From positions 1 to 64,000 of the forward strand of contig CAMUPF010000002.1 of NCBI GenBank assembly GCA_947090755.1: 64,000 nucleotides of DNA, read 5' to 3'. A program made the translations under genes and the position numbers. The DNA is from an uncultured Candidatus Melainabacteria bacterium (lineage in GTDB: Bacteria; Cyanobacteriota; Vampirovibrionia; Gastranaerophilales; Gastranaerophilaceae). Shown here piece by piece: positions 55,943-64,000 of the stretch; position 1 is the stretch's first letter, and each line of letters starts with the position of its first letter. The notes beneath the pieces are model-generated. The model was not told where the DNA came from. It did not search any database and saw nothing but the letters and a program-made list of their open reading frames with translations.

Positions 55943-57671
55943 TCAACACCTCTGCCTGCTGTGGAAGCTTAAACTTAATCTCAACGGTAAAGCCCCACTC
56001 TTCATCGGAAGCCAGTGCGATTTCCGCATCCATTGCGTCAACCAGCGCTTTCACTATAAACAAGCCTAAACCCGTGCCACGGGTAGTTCTGGTTGTATTA
56101 TCATCAAGACGTATAAATTTTTCAAACAACTGTTCAAGTTTATCCTGCGGAATAACCTCACATTTGTTTCTTACGCGGATTGTAGGAACATCATTCTCAA
56201 TAAGGCCTTCAACAACAATTGATGTATAAGGCTCAGAATACTTAACAGCGTTTTCAAAAAGGTTGACAAAAACCTGAACAAGCCGTTCTTTATCAGCCGA
56301 TACCTGCGGAAAATTATCTGCCATATTGATTATAATATCATTTCTATCCTTAGTTTTCACTAAAGTTCTGGCATTTTCCATAATATCCTGAAGCCAGACT
56401 TTATCAATAGCGGTTCTGAGTCTAAACTGTTCGATATCCGGAACAGTGAGTAAATCCTCAATCAAATGTTTTAGACGCTCTGTCTGCTCTTTGATAATGC
56501 GTAAAGATTTAAGTTTCATCTCCTCATCAATAACAATATCCTGTCTCAAAAGACGTGACGTATAACCCTGAATACTTGTAAGCGGCGTGCGCAATTCGTG
56601 GCTTACGGTATCGATAAGGTTTTTTCGAAACTCGTTCATACTGTTAAGTTCTTTGTTTGTTTCATCCAATTTAAGATAAGTATTTTGAAGCTGGCCGGCC
56701 ATTTTGTTAAACTCAGATGCGAGGAACACCATTTCATAAGGCGTAAAAGCGCTTGTAATCAAACGAATCTGACGTTTATAGTTACCTTTTGCAACTGCCA
56801 TAATGCCTTTAAACAACTGCCTTATGTTCATATAAAGAGAATAAGAATGCAGGCCGCCAAGTCCGATTATTGCGATAGCGACAAGTAAAACCATTGAAAT
56901 AATTTTGAGCCTGCTTTGATAAATCGTCTGGTCGGTAAGACTTTTAGGCGTATTAACAATAATCGTAATTTCCGGAGAACGTTTTTTAATATAAACGAGC
57001 GGTTCATTTTTGATTTTCCCGTAAACAACAGGCGTTTCATACCTTGAAATTGCTTTGTTTTTAGGTAGAAGATTAAAGGATTCCTCAAAAACCGCGCCAT
57101 CAAAATTATGGCTGGCAATAAGGTTTAAATCGGTACCAAGAACGTAAATCTGACGCTTATCATCATTAAGAGCTTTAAAAAGTTCATCATCCAAATCATC
57201 AAGATTATAAGTCGCAACAAGATAACGACCGTTATCCATTTGAAGATAAATCGTTGAACGGCCTTCTTTCTTATTTTTATTCTTCAGAACATCCACTTCG
57301 TATTTTGAATAAACAATGTCAAGTTTTTCACGTCCGAACGCCATGCCGGAAATCGAATCCAGATAAATATACTGTTCTTCCTTAGTTTTCATATAGGAAA
57401 GCGCCGTTTTAATCTGTTCAAGGTTTTTAAGAACCGAATTGGTAAAGAAATCAATTTCAGTAGAAACCATTCCTGCGATTAAGGAAGCATTCTGACGTAA
57501 TTGAGCACGTACAACTTTCTGGTTAATATTACTAATTACGACACCGCCGATTGTCATCGGTATAATAACCGCAACAAGCAGTACAATCACATTTTGTTCA
57601 ACTATTTTTAGTCGTTTAAAATGAAAAAATTTACGAAATCTGCGTCTAAGGTTTGCGAGTTTTCTTTTCAC
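55926..57671 (-). CDS. Membrane sensor histidine kinase
   Basis: 581 residues. Basic N-terminus, membrane helix about 27-48, periplasmic sensor region about 49-255 (Cache-like by position), second helix about 258-278, HAMP linker, H-box SHELRTPLTSIQG, N-box NLFENAVKYSE, and GTGLGLFIVKALVD. Its partner is the OmpR-type regulator encoded 3 bases upstream. The signal sensed is unknown. Confidence 0.93.
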   Translation of the reverse strand: MKRKLANLRRRFRKFFHFKRLKIVEQNVIVLLVAVIIPMTIGGVVISNINQKVVRAQLRQNASLIAGMVSTEIDFFTNSVLKNLEQIKTALSYMKTKEEQYIYLDSISGMAFGREKLDIVYSKYEVDVLKNKNKKEGRSTIYLQMDNGRYLVATYNLDDLDDELFKALNDDKRQIYVLGTDLNLIASHNFDGAVFEESFNLLPKNKAISRYETPVVYGKIKNEPLVYIKKRSPEITIIVNTPKSLTDQTIYQSRLKIISMVLLVAIAIIGLGGLHSYSLYMNIRQLFKGIMAVAKGNYKRQIRLITSAFTPYEMVFLASEFNKMAGQLQNTYLKLDETNKELNSMNEFRKNLIDTVSHELRTPLTSIQGYTSRLLRQDIVIDEEMKLKSLRIIKEQTERLKHLIEDLLTVPDIEQFRLRTAIDKVWLQDIMENARTLVKTKDRNDIIINMADNFPQVSADKERLVQVFVNLFENAVKYSEPYTSIVVEGLIENDVPTIRVRNKCEVIPQDKLEQLFEKFIRLDDNTTRTTRGTGLGLFIVKALVDAMDAEIALASDEEWGFTVEIKFKLPQQAEVLNAARS

Positions 57672-57674
57672 GGC

Positions 57675-58391
57675 TTACTCTCCCGTAAAAGGTGTTAATT
57701 TGTAACCTACATTGGTGACAGTATGAAGATATTTAGGCTTTTTCGTATCAATTTCGATTTTGTTTCTCAAACCGCCGACGTGAACCCTTAACATTCTGAC
57801 ATCCTCGTTGCTATCGTAGCCCCAGACCTCATCAAGCAGAGTAGCAAGGGTTACCGGATTGTTGAAATGCTGCATTAAACAATAAAGGATTTCAAACTCT
57901 GTCGGAGTAAGTTTAACCTTTTTATTAATAATAATGGCTTCAAGAGTATCCGGAAGAATTTGAATATCACCAATTTTAGTCACTTCGTTTGAGAGCGAAT
58001 TGTCTTTTTCATGAATCTGATTTCTGCGCAAAAGTACGCGAATGCGTAGTAAAACTTCCTGAATATCAAAAGGTTTTACGAGGTAATCATCCGCCCCGCA
58101 GTCGAAACCTTCTGTTTTATCATAAATAGTACCTTTAGCAGTCAGCATAAGGATAGGAATGGCAAGTTTTGCCTGACGGATTGTTTTACAAACATCATAG
58201 CCGTTCATTTTCGGCATCATAACGTCTAACAGAATCAAATCATAGGTATTATTCAGCGCCTTATTAAGCCCTTCCAGCCCGTCTTTTGCCACATCAACAA
58301 AATACCCGCTCTGAGCAACGTCAAACTCTAAAAGTTCCCTGATTTCATCATCGTCATCAACTATTAAAATTCTTTTTTGAAAATCATCCAT
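57675..58391 (-). CDS. OmpR/PhoB-family response regulator
   Basis: 238 residues. Receiver with acidic pocket DDDDE, phosphorylated Asp in LILLDVMMPKMNG and Lys in VKPF, then a winged-helix domain (about 140-235, LTPTEFEILYCL, VHVGGLRNKI). SD GAGGTGGG. Cognate regulator of the downstream membrane kinase. Confidence 0.95.
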   Translation of the reverse strand: MDDFQKRILIVDDDDEIRELLEFDVAQSGYFVDVAKDGLEGLNKALNNTYDLILLDVMMPKMNGYDVCKTIRQAKLAIPILMLTAKGTIYDKTEGFDCGADDYLVKPFDIQEVLLRIRVLLRRNQIHEKDNSLSNEVTKIGDIQILPDTLEAIIINKKVKLTPTEFEILYCLMQHFNNPVTLATLLDEVWGYDSNEDVRMLRVHVGGLRNKIEIDTKKPKYLHTVTNVGYKLTPFTGE

Positions 58392-58408
58392 TTCCCACCT
58401 CGACGCAT

Positions 58409-58768
58409 TTATTTTATACGATTTTCTAAGATTTGTAAAACACTTTCTAAACGATTTTTATCGTAATGATACCACCAGCCGATTAAAGTTTCAAACGCGG
58501 TTGCCTGCCTGTATTCCGCCTGATTTGAACGGCGGCCTACAGGGATAGGAAGATTTCGGCCGCGACGCGCAATTTCTTTTTCTTCTTCGCTCAGTTGTTC
58601 ATCAAGTTCCGCGAGCAATTCAGCCTGAAACGCGGCCTTTACTCTGTCCGTTGTAATCTTGTGTAAAACTCCGGCGTTAGGCGTCAGGATTATAGTTCGT
58701 TCGCGCACAAACAATTCCCAAACCGCGTCGCCCAGATATGCAAGATGTCGTAATCCTATTTCTTCCAT
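58409..58768 (-). CDS. mrnC: Mini-ribonuclease 3
   Basis: 119 residues. An RNase III nuclease domain without a double-stranded-RNA-binding domain: LAYLGDAVWELFVR and ATAFETLIGWWYHY carry the catalytic Asp and Glu. Trims 23S rRNA precursor ends. Also present in Firmicutes and cyanobacteria. No SD; TAATAT ends 6 bases before the ATG, so probably leaderless. First gene of the mrnC-regulator-kinase-tadA run. Together with rnc at 19304, the window holds both RNase III types. Confidence 0.92.
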   Translation of the reverse strand: MEEIGLRHLAYLGDAVWELFVRERTIILTPNAGVLHKITTDRVKAAFQAELLAELDEQLSEEEKEIARRGRNLPIPVGRRSNQAEYRQATAFETLIGWWYHYDKNRLESVLQILENRIK

Positions 58769-58774
58769 AAGTTA

Positions 58775-58780
58775 ATATTA
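58775..58780 (-). promoter_or_regulatory. -10 box of mrnC, leaderless
   Basis: TAATAT on the minus strand with TG directly before it, then 6 bases to the ATG at 58768. No clear -35 box. Confidence 0.45.
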
Positions 58781-58790
58781 CAATAAATAT

Positions 58791-58819
58791 TTGAATATTT
58801 AAAGTTTTTCATGTATTAT
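58791..58819 (+). promoter_or_regulatory. Leaderless promoter of the 58826 gene
   Basis: TTGAAT (58791-58796), 17 bases, TATTAT (58814-58819), then 6 bases to the ATG at 58826. Confidence 0.6.
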
Positions 58820-58825
58820 AACAGT

Positions 58826-59431
58826 ATGAAGAGAGTTTTAATTTTATTTTTAATGTTTTTATTAGCGTCCGGCACAACGTTCGCGGCAGAATGCTGCTCC
58901 AACAAAAAACAGTACGATTTTGATACTGAATACAAGTGTTCGCAATTGATTGAAAAAATCAGAGCGCAGAAAAATACATTGTACAACGTCCTTGGTCTTT
59001 CTGCCGAACAACAAAAGATAAAAGATGAAATAGAACTCCGGCGCAAGGCGGAAATGAAGCCATACACCGAAAATTTCCAATGTGAACGCAAAAAGCTTTT
59101 ACAGTTAGCAAAAACCTCATATAAATCAAAAGAGTTTAAAAAGCAGGAAAAAGTAACAAAAAAAGCTTGGAAAGATATGCATAGAATCTTTAAAAAATAT
59201 GACAAAGAGTTCTATAAAATCCTATGCTCTACCCAGAAAACAAAATACAAAGAAATCGTAAAACTTACAAAGCGTGACATAAAATACTGCCGGCTTAACC
59301 GGAAGGCTTGCCCTAAAGACCCTTATATGAATACTTTTGGCAAAAATGACGCAAAAAATGCCTGCGAAGTTTGTCCGAAGCACACAAAACATCACCCGTT
59401 AAATTTTAAATGCACGCCGGATGAGCCATAA
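58826..59431 (+). CDS. Secreted Cys-rich Spy/CpxP-like protein
   Basis: 201 residues from the ATG at 58826; the upstream ATG at 58811 falls before the -10 box. Signal peptide MKRVLILFLMFLLASGTTFA. The mature part is helical and very Lys-rich, with two LTxxQ-like signatures (LSAEQ and LCSTQ) about 95 residues apart, as in Spy/CpxP periplasmic chaperones. Ten or so cysteines, including CC at the mature N-terminus and CxxC at the end, are unusual for that family. Leaderless-type start. Confidence 0.7.
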   Translation: MKRVLILFLMFLLASGTTFAAECCSNKKQYDFDTEYKCSQLIEKIRAQKNTLYNVLGLSAEQQKIKDEIELRRKAEMKPYTENFQCERKKLLQLAKTSYKSKEFKKQEKVTKKAWKDMHRIFKKYDKEFYKILCSTQKTKYKEIVKLTKRDIKYCRLNRKACPKDPYMNTFGKNDAKNACEVCPKHTKHHPLNFKCTPDEP

Positions 59432-59432
59432 C

Positions 59433-59461
59433 TTGCCTTTTAATTAAAAAATCATTATAAT
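59433..59461 (+). promoter_or_regulatory. Leaderless promoter of the 59469 gene
   Basis: TTGCCT (59433-59438), 17 bases, TATAAT (59456-59461), then 7 bases to the ATG at 59469. Confidence 0.75.
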
Positions 59462-59468
59462 AAAATGT

Positions 59469-60095
59469 ATGAAGAAGTCAGCACTTTTATTGTTAATAAT
59501 ACTTCTGGCGGCTGAAAGCGCGCTTGCGGGCAAACCCATAATAGACAGGAGCAAAGGTTACGTTGGAGATTTGCCGGAACTGGGCAAACAATTTGGCGAA
59601 CCCGAGCCTGCCAAAACCACACCGCAGTACGAAGCAACAAAAAACTTCAGTTCTGCGAATCAGGTCAAGCCCACTCCGCGCGATAATCCGGCGTTCGTAA
59701 ACATTATCCTCAAAGCAGATAAAAATACGCAGTACATAAACGATATAAATGACCTTTTACCTACTCTGGAAAAGATTTATGACTTAATAGAAAATGAAGC
59801 GGATGTACAGAGATTTATTGCTACCACCTATTTTTTCACTAAAAATATCGAATATTTACGTGATAAATATCAGGACAAACCGGAATTTTACTTTGTTTCG
59901 TTCCAAAAAATTCTCGAAACAGATTTGCATGTCCAAACCGTTTCAAACCTGCGCGCCGAAGCAGTAAAAAATGCGCCATACATGGCGTACGGCGCAGATG
60001 GAAAAATTTATAATTCCGTAAATATTGATGAACAGCTTTCATATCTTCAAAAAGAAATTGAAGAAACAATCGCTGTGATTAAAGGCGTTTACTAA
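59469..60095 (+). CDS. Secreted hypothetical protein
   Basis: 208 residues. Signal peptide MKKSALLLLIILLAAESALA. The mature protein has a Pro-rich start and two helical regions. No domain recognised. No SD; consensus -10 box 7 bases upstream. The 3' end overlaps the convergent deoC by 4 bases. It may act with the preceding Spy-like protein in the periplasm, but each has its own promoter. Confidence 0.75.
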   Translation: MKKSALLLLIILLAAESALAGKPIIDRSKGYVGDLPELGKQFGEPEPAKTTPQYEATKNFSSANQVKPTPRDNPAFVNIILKADKNTQYINDINDLLPTLEKIYDLIENEADVQRFIATTYFFTKNIEYLRDKYQDKPEFYFVSFQKILETDLHVQTVSNLRAEAVKNAPYMAYGADGKIYNSVNIDEQLSYLQKEIEETIAVIKGVY

Positions 60096-60739
60096 GAAAC
60101 AATCGCAACTCCGGAACTTGTGCCCAGACGTGTTGCCCCTGCTTCAATCAATGCCTGCGCAGAATATCTCGTTTTGATTCCGCCTGAGGCTTTTACCCCC
60201 AATCCGTGAGGCGCGACTGTTTCGTACATAAGCTTTACATCCTCAACTTTTGCGCCAACTCCGCCTTTAACAAAACCCGTTGAAGTTTTTACAAAATCCG
60301 CCCCGCCCTTAACGCAAAGTTCACAGGCGGTCTTTATTTCCAAACCGTTCAACAAATCTGTTTCAAGAATAACTTTTAAAACATGGTCTTCACATACGCA
60401 TTTTATTGCGCTGATTTCGGCAATAATCTTATCAAACTCACCGTTTTTCAAATCCGTAACATTAATTACCATATCGACTTCATCCGCGCCGTCGCTGATG
60501 GCTTGAGCCGCTTCAAACGCTTTGACTTCGACCCTTGTCGCACCAAGCGGGAAACCTACCACCGTCACGACCTTTACCCCTGTACCATTTAGCCTTTTAG
60601 CCGCCATCTCCACATACTCAGGATTAACGCAAACACCGAAAAATCTATTTTCGACTGCTTCTTTGAACAATTTTTCAAAATCAGCCTTAACCGCATCCTG
60701 TTTTAAAAGGGTGTGTTCTATATATTTATTAAGCTCCAT
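60092..60739 (-). CDS. deoC: Deoxyribose-phosphate aldolase
   Basis: 215 residues from the ATG at 60739 (SD GAGGAG). Class I aldolase TIM barrel cleaving deoxyribose-5-phosphate. Schiff-base Lys in FVKTSTGF, second Lys in VKASGGIKT, Asp in ADEVDMVIN. An upstream in-frame ATG at 60775 is too close to the -10 box and lacks an SD. Confidence 0.95.
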   Translation of the reverse strand: MELNKYIEHTLLKQDAVKADFEKLFKEAVENRFFGVCVNPEYVEMAAKRLNGTGVKVVTVVGFPLGATRVEVKAFEAAQAISDGADEVDMVINVTDLKNGEFDKIIAEISAIKCVCEDHVLKVILETDLLNGLEIKTACELCVKGGADFVKTSTGFVKGGVGAKVEDVKLMYETVAPHGLGVKASGGIKTRYSAQALIEAGATRLGTSSGVAIVS

Positions 60740-60765
60740 CCCTGTTTTCTCCTCTCTTCCGCCCC

Positions 60766-60794
60766 ATCTTAACATAAAACCTACAATTTGTAAA
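60766..60794 (-). promoter_or_regulatory. Promoter of deoC
   Basis: On the minus strand TTTACA (60794-60789), 17 bases ending TGT, TAAGAT (60771-60766). It overlaps the end of the small upstream frame. Confidence 0.6.
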
Positions 60795-61038
60795 AAATGT
60801 TATTATCACCGTCATCAATCCAAACAACAGTAATAGACTTTTCCTTGTCCTCAAACGGATTTTGCAGAAAAGAATTAGTCTTAAACGCCAGTTTGTCGTA
60901 AAACTTTATTTTTCGCCATAAATATTTTGTGTAAGTCAGTAATCTCATATCCCTATTATCCCGTCGGACTAAGCAAAAATAATCCTGATAATGGATAATT
61001 TTCACCGGAAAATCTATACTAAATATTAATATACTTTC
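60781..61038 (-). CDS. Possible small protein upstream of deoC
   Basis: 85 residues if started at the ATG at 61038, or 55 from the ATG at 60948, which has a GATAAT 6 bases upstream. Basic and aromatic-rich, ending in an acidic stretch WIDDGDNN. No SD at either start. A longer frame to 61152 would run antisense over the AsmA-like gene and is rejected. Coding status doubtful. Confidence 0.35.
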   Translation of the reverse strand, partial: ESILIFSIDFPVKIIHYQDYFCLVRRDNRDMRLLTYTKYLWRKIKFYDKLAFKTNSFLQNPFEDKEKSITVVWIDDGDNNIFYKL

Positions 61039-61063
61039 CATATAATATTTTTGAAGGTATAAT
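61035..61063 (+). promoter_or_regulatory. Leaderless promoter of the AsmA-like gene
   Basis: TTTCCA (61035-61040), 17 bases, TATAAT (61058-61063), then 7 bases to the ATG at 61071. A second TATAAT lies at 61041-61046. Confidence 0.55.
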
Positions 61064-61070
61064 GATAGGA

Positions 61071-64000
61071 ATGAATAAAGCAGGCAAAATATCATTAATA
61101 ACACTGGGGATATTAACGCTGTGGAGCGGGTTTTACTTTGTACTGCTTCCACAATTTTTGAGCGGAGATTTTGTAAGAACCAAACTCGAATCCGAAATTT
61201 TAAAAACCTCAGGTTTCAGCCTTACCCTGAATGATTATAAAGTCAGAACCGCTCTCGCGCCGGTAATAAGGTTCAAAGCCGCAGGTGTAACGTTAAAAAA
61301 AGAAGATGAATTTGTAAAAATCCAAAATATCAATACAAAAATCAACTGGCTTTCGCTTCTGACAGGCAAGGTTTCCGTTAGAAACTTTGAGGCGGATGAG
61401 ATTAACATTGCTCTTGATGAAGATTACAGCGAAAAACTTCTCAGCCCGAAAATCATTGACTTAATCAAGCATACACGCCTGCGTAATTTTAAAATACATA
61501 ATCTTGCGCTGGATTTAAAAAACCAGAAACTTATAGAAGACATTAAAATCAGCGGCAATGATATCGTAATAGATAAATTCAACCCGACAAAAAGAATAAA
61601 ACTTGCTGCGAATCTCCATTGTGAAGGGAAAGACGGAGCCGGCTATGCAAATCTGCGCACAGACCTTAGACTTCCGCTTTCGCCTGAAAACCTCCACAAA
61701 AGCGAAATCAGGGCAAATATTAACAATCTAAACTTAATGCCTTTTTCAAAATCCGTTCACACACTAAACCCTGAAATTGAAACTCTACAGGGCAAAATAG
61801 ACTTAAATATTAACAAAGATATCAACGAACTAATCAGTATAAGAATGTTAAGCGACGGACTTTATTTGAAGTTCAAAGACAAAGATAATCCGATATCTCA
61901 CACCAAACCCATTGAAATAAAGACCATTTTATCAACAGATGATGACAAAATTTTAATAAACAATTTCAAAATCACTTCGGATTTAATCAAAGCCTCAATT
62001 CTCGGCAGCGTTAACATAAAGGACAAGAAAAATCCGGATCTTAACCTTTCAATTTCAATGGACAAAACAAATGCACAGGAATTAATCCGACTTCTTCCGC
62101 CTGAAAAAGACTTAATGCCGGAACTTAATTTCATCGCGCTCAAAAAACATTACTTCGACGGAAACGCACTTGCACACCTTGACGTCACCGGCAAAGCTGT
62201 CAGACCGCTTCTTAACGGAAGTATTCTAATTACTGACGCGTACATGGTAAAACCGATTAAAAACGCCGGAAAAGCAACCATTAAACTCGTTTTCAAACGT
62301 GACAAAATGACGCTTGAAACAAATGTTCCGACAGCCCCTAAAGAGCGCGTATGGGCAAACGGCGTTTTCGATCTTTATGATGAAAAAAGATGTACTTTAA
62401 ACGTAAAATCCACCCCGAATATTGACCTTGAAACCGCACAAACAGTCCTCAACCCGTTACAGGAAATAATTAAAATCGATTTTGGCCCCGTTCCTTTGAT
62501 GAAAATCCTCGGCACAGGAAATATTGACATAAATGTAAACGGAAATGTCGCGGACCCGCATATTACCGGAGCGTTTAAATTCAAAAACGCCAAGGTTTCG
62601 TTTAACGATATGCCAAATTTAGTAATAAAAAACGGAGCCGGAGAACTTACCTTCAACGACACAGATACTTTATTCAAAACCACCTCCGCAACGCTTAATT
62701 CTAATCCTGTAAGCGTTACCGGCACCTGCACTCTTCAAGGCGTTTTCAATTTCTTTGCAAACACTAAGAACCAAAATCTGACCAAACTTCTGGCTGATAT
62801 CAAAGGCAACACTCTTCTTGCCGATTTGAACAACTACTTTGAGCAGATTGAAAATATCAAGGGAATAGGGGATTTAGACCTGAATATCTTCGGAACAATA
62901 AAAGATATTAATGAAATCGAATTTAACAAAAACATTTTTTCAAAAGGCAAAATCGGCCTGAACGCTGTAACAATTAAGCCAAAAGGCGTTCCGCAGGCTA
63001 TTTCCAACATTTTTGGCAATATTGAAATTGACAACAAAGACCTTCTCATGAATCTTTATGCGCTAATAAACATGTCAAAAATTACAATTGAAGGGAAAAT
63101 CAAAGACACAGACGCTAATCTTCTTGTAAAAACAAAAGATTTCAGACTCATCGACGGGATTTCAACACTTCCGATAGATTTGCAGAAAACTATTCTAACC
63201 CTTATAAAATCTAACGAAATTATGAACCTTATTCCGGCGATAAACACTAACTTTACCGCCAAATACAAGGGCCCGATTGAAAATATTCAGCCGCAAAATC
63301 TTGAAGTTTACGGAACCGTTCTATCAGACAACCCTGCGTTCAAAAAATCTAATTACGAACTTACAAACGGCACGCTTAAATTCAGCCCGATAAAAATTAA
63401 GACAAAAGACCTTCAACTGGACACAAACGCAACAGTTTCAAACATTTTAACAGATAAACAGTCCCTTTCCGGCGCTCTGGTGCTTAAAGATTTCGACCTT
63501 AATCTTATCAATATAAACACGCTTAAAAATATTCCCGAACTAAAATCGCTCACTTCAACGCTTGAAAATCTGAGCGGAAAAATAAATATTAACGCGGTAA
63601 CACAAAGCAACAATACTACCGCTAACTGCACATTACAGGGAATAAAAATTCAGGAAAACCACCGGACCCACGAAATCCTAAGCGGAAAACTAAGAATTCG
63701 TAACGACCAGCTTTTAACTGACGGTATAAACGCCAGATTCTTTGACATGCCGGTACTTCTAAACGGCAGAATTTCGCTGGTTGACAAGAAACTCCCGTCT
63801 TATCATTTCTGGCTTAACACAAAGCCAAATCAGGAATTCGTCAACAGCTGCTTCAACAAAAATGCGCTCTATCCGATAAAAATCAAAGGCGATATAAAAA
63901 TGGATGCCGAAATTTCAGGCACCGCACAGAATACCAATATAAAATCCGACCTCCTTCTAAACAAGGACTCTTCGATTTACTACATGGGCGCAACACTGGG
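61071..64000 (+). CDS. AsmA/TamB-like protein (5' part, runs off the window)
   Basis: At least 976 residues, open to the window edge. One N-terminal membrane helix (ISLITLGILTLWSGFYFVLL, about 7-26), then a long periplasmic region of repeated beta-strand units with alternating Asn/Lys/Asp, including ISGNDIVIDKFNP-type and GKIDLNIN-type segments. This is the pattern of AsmA/DUF3971 bridge proteins that move phospholipid to the outer membrane. An in-frame ATG at 61062 with GAAGG upstream is an alternative start. No enzyme motif. Its presence argues for a two-membrane envelope. Confidence 0.75.
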   Translation, partial: MNKAGKISLITLGILTLWSGFYFVLLPQFLSGDFVRTKLESEILKTSGFSLTLNDYKVRTALAPVIRFKAAGVTLKKEDEFVKIQNINTKINWLSLLTGKVSVRNFEADEINIALDEDYSEKLLSPKIIDLIKHTRLRNFKIHNLALDLKNQKLIEDIKISGNDIVIDKFNPTKRIKLAANLHCEGKDGAGYANLRTDLRLPLSPENLHKSEIRANINNLNLMPFSKSVHTLNPEIETLQGKIDLNINKDINELISIRMLSDGLYLKFKDKDNPISHTKPIEIKTILSTDDDKILINNFKITSDLIKASILGSVNIKDKKNPDLNLSISMDKTNAQELIRLLPPEKDLMPELNFIALKKHYFDGNALAHLDVTGKAVRPLLNGSILITDAYMVKPIKNAGKATIKLVFKRDKMTLETNVPTAPKERVWANGVFDLYDEKRCTLNVKSTPNIDLETAQTVLNPLQEIIKIDFGPVPLMKILGTGNIDINVNGNVADPHITGAFKFKNAKVSFNDMPNLVIKNGAGELTFNDTDTLFKTTSATLNSNPVSVTGTCTLQGVFNFFANTKNQNLTKLLADIKGNTLLADLNNYFEQIENIKGIGDLDLNIFGTIKDINEIEFNKNIFSKGKIGLNAVTIKPKGVPQAISNIFGNIEIDNKDLLMNLYALINMSKITIEGKIKDTDANLLVKTKDFRLIDGISTLPIDLQKTILTLIKSNEIMNLIPAINTNFTAKYKGPIENIQPQNLEVYGTVLSDNPAFKKSNYELTNGTLKFSPIKIKTKDLQLDTNATVSNILTDKQSLSGALVLKDFDLNLININTLKNIPELKSLTSTLENLSGKININAVTQSNNTTANCTLQGIKIQENHRTHEILSGKLRIRNDQLLTDGINARFFDMPVLLNGRISLVDKKLPSYHFWLNTKPNQEFVNSCFNKNALYPIKIKGDIKMDAEISGTAQNTNIKSDLLLNKDSSIYYMGATL

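Noticed and set aside
60781-61152. A 123-codon minus-strand gene
   Set aside because: Its first 38 codons run antisense across the start of the AsmA-like gene; only the shorter form is kept, at low confidence.

Overview
The window looks like a chromosomal segment of an AT-rich, Gram-negative-type bacterium. Peptidoglycan genes, Sec signal peptides, a periplasmic Spy-like protein, an AsmA-like protein and type IV pilin-like proteins with a conserved GFTMAE processing site are all present. The overall protein flavour (many lineage-restricted large proteins, pilin-like proteins with this exact N-terminus, mini-RNase III, RqcP) fits a gut Gastranaerophilales/'Melainabacteria' (Vampirovibrionia) best. 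That placement is an impression from protein style; no marker tree was run. No tRNA, rRNA, CRISPR array, transposase or phage module was seen.

Layout. 0-5 kb: a lineage-specific protein, a membrane-anchored Hsp20-like protein whose ribosome binding site is buried in a hairpin, a sugar kinase and a radical SAM protein. 5-10.6 kb: a sensor kinase, a large unknown protein, then tsf and rpsB. 10.8-19.3 kb: two paralogous pilin-like genes, both with a 13-G tract in the leader that puts them out of frame. They flank a TPR/NHL protein, malQ and the pyrH-frr-cdsA operon. 19.3-24 kb: rnc-rpe, gyrB, adk. 24.1-29.6 kb: the murC-murB-ddl-ftsQ-nadE cluster. 29.6-36.8 kb: an antiporter, a small regulator pair, secreted proteins, a lipase-like protein, a hybrid kinase and the prmC operon. 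37-41.4 kb: a 1466-residue repeat protein. 41.4-45.4 kb: a compact RNA/micropeptide locus, then the ruvC-metalloprotease-like-mtnA operon. 45.5-53.4 kb: trpS, further lineage proteins, a CNNM-type protein, rqcP and an M49-like peptidase. 53.5-58.8 kb: a long minus-strand run with tadA, a two-component pair and mrnC. 58.8-64 kb: two secreted proteins, deoC and the start of an AsmA-like gene that runs off the window.

Regulation is the most interesting theme. (1) About ten genes have a -10 box only 6-7 bases from the start codon and no Shine-Dalgarno (SD) sequence, which predicts leaderless mRNAs. (2) Two genes have their SD buried in strong hairpins: the Hsp20-like gene (thermometer-like) and a 32-codon micropeptide at 41.5 kb. 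(3) That micropeptide is overlapped by an antisense RNA of about 112 nt with its own consensus promoter and terminator. The antisense RNA also carries a 7-nt stretch complementary to the mRNA's apical loop, an architecture resembling type I toxin-antitoxin loci. (4) Two pilin-like genes look phase-variable through poly-G slippage and both are in the OFF frame here.
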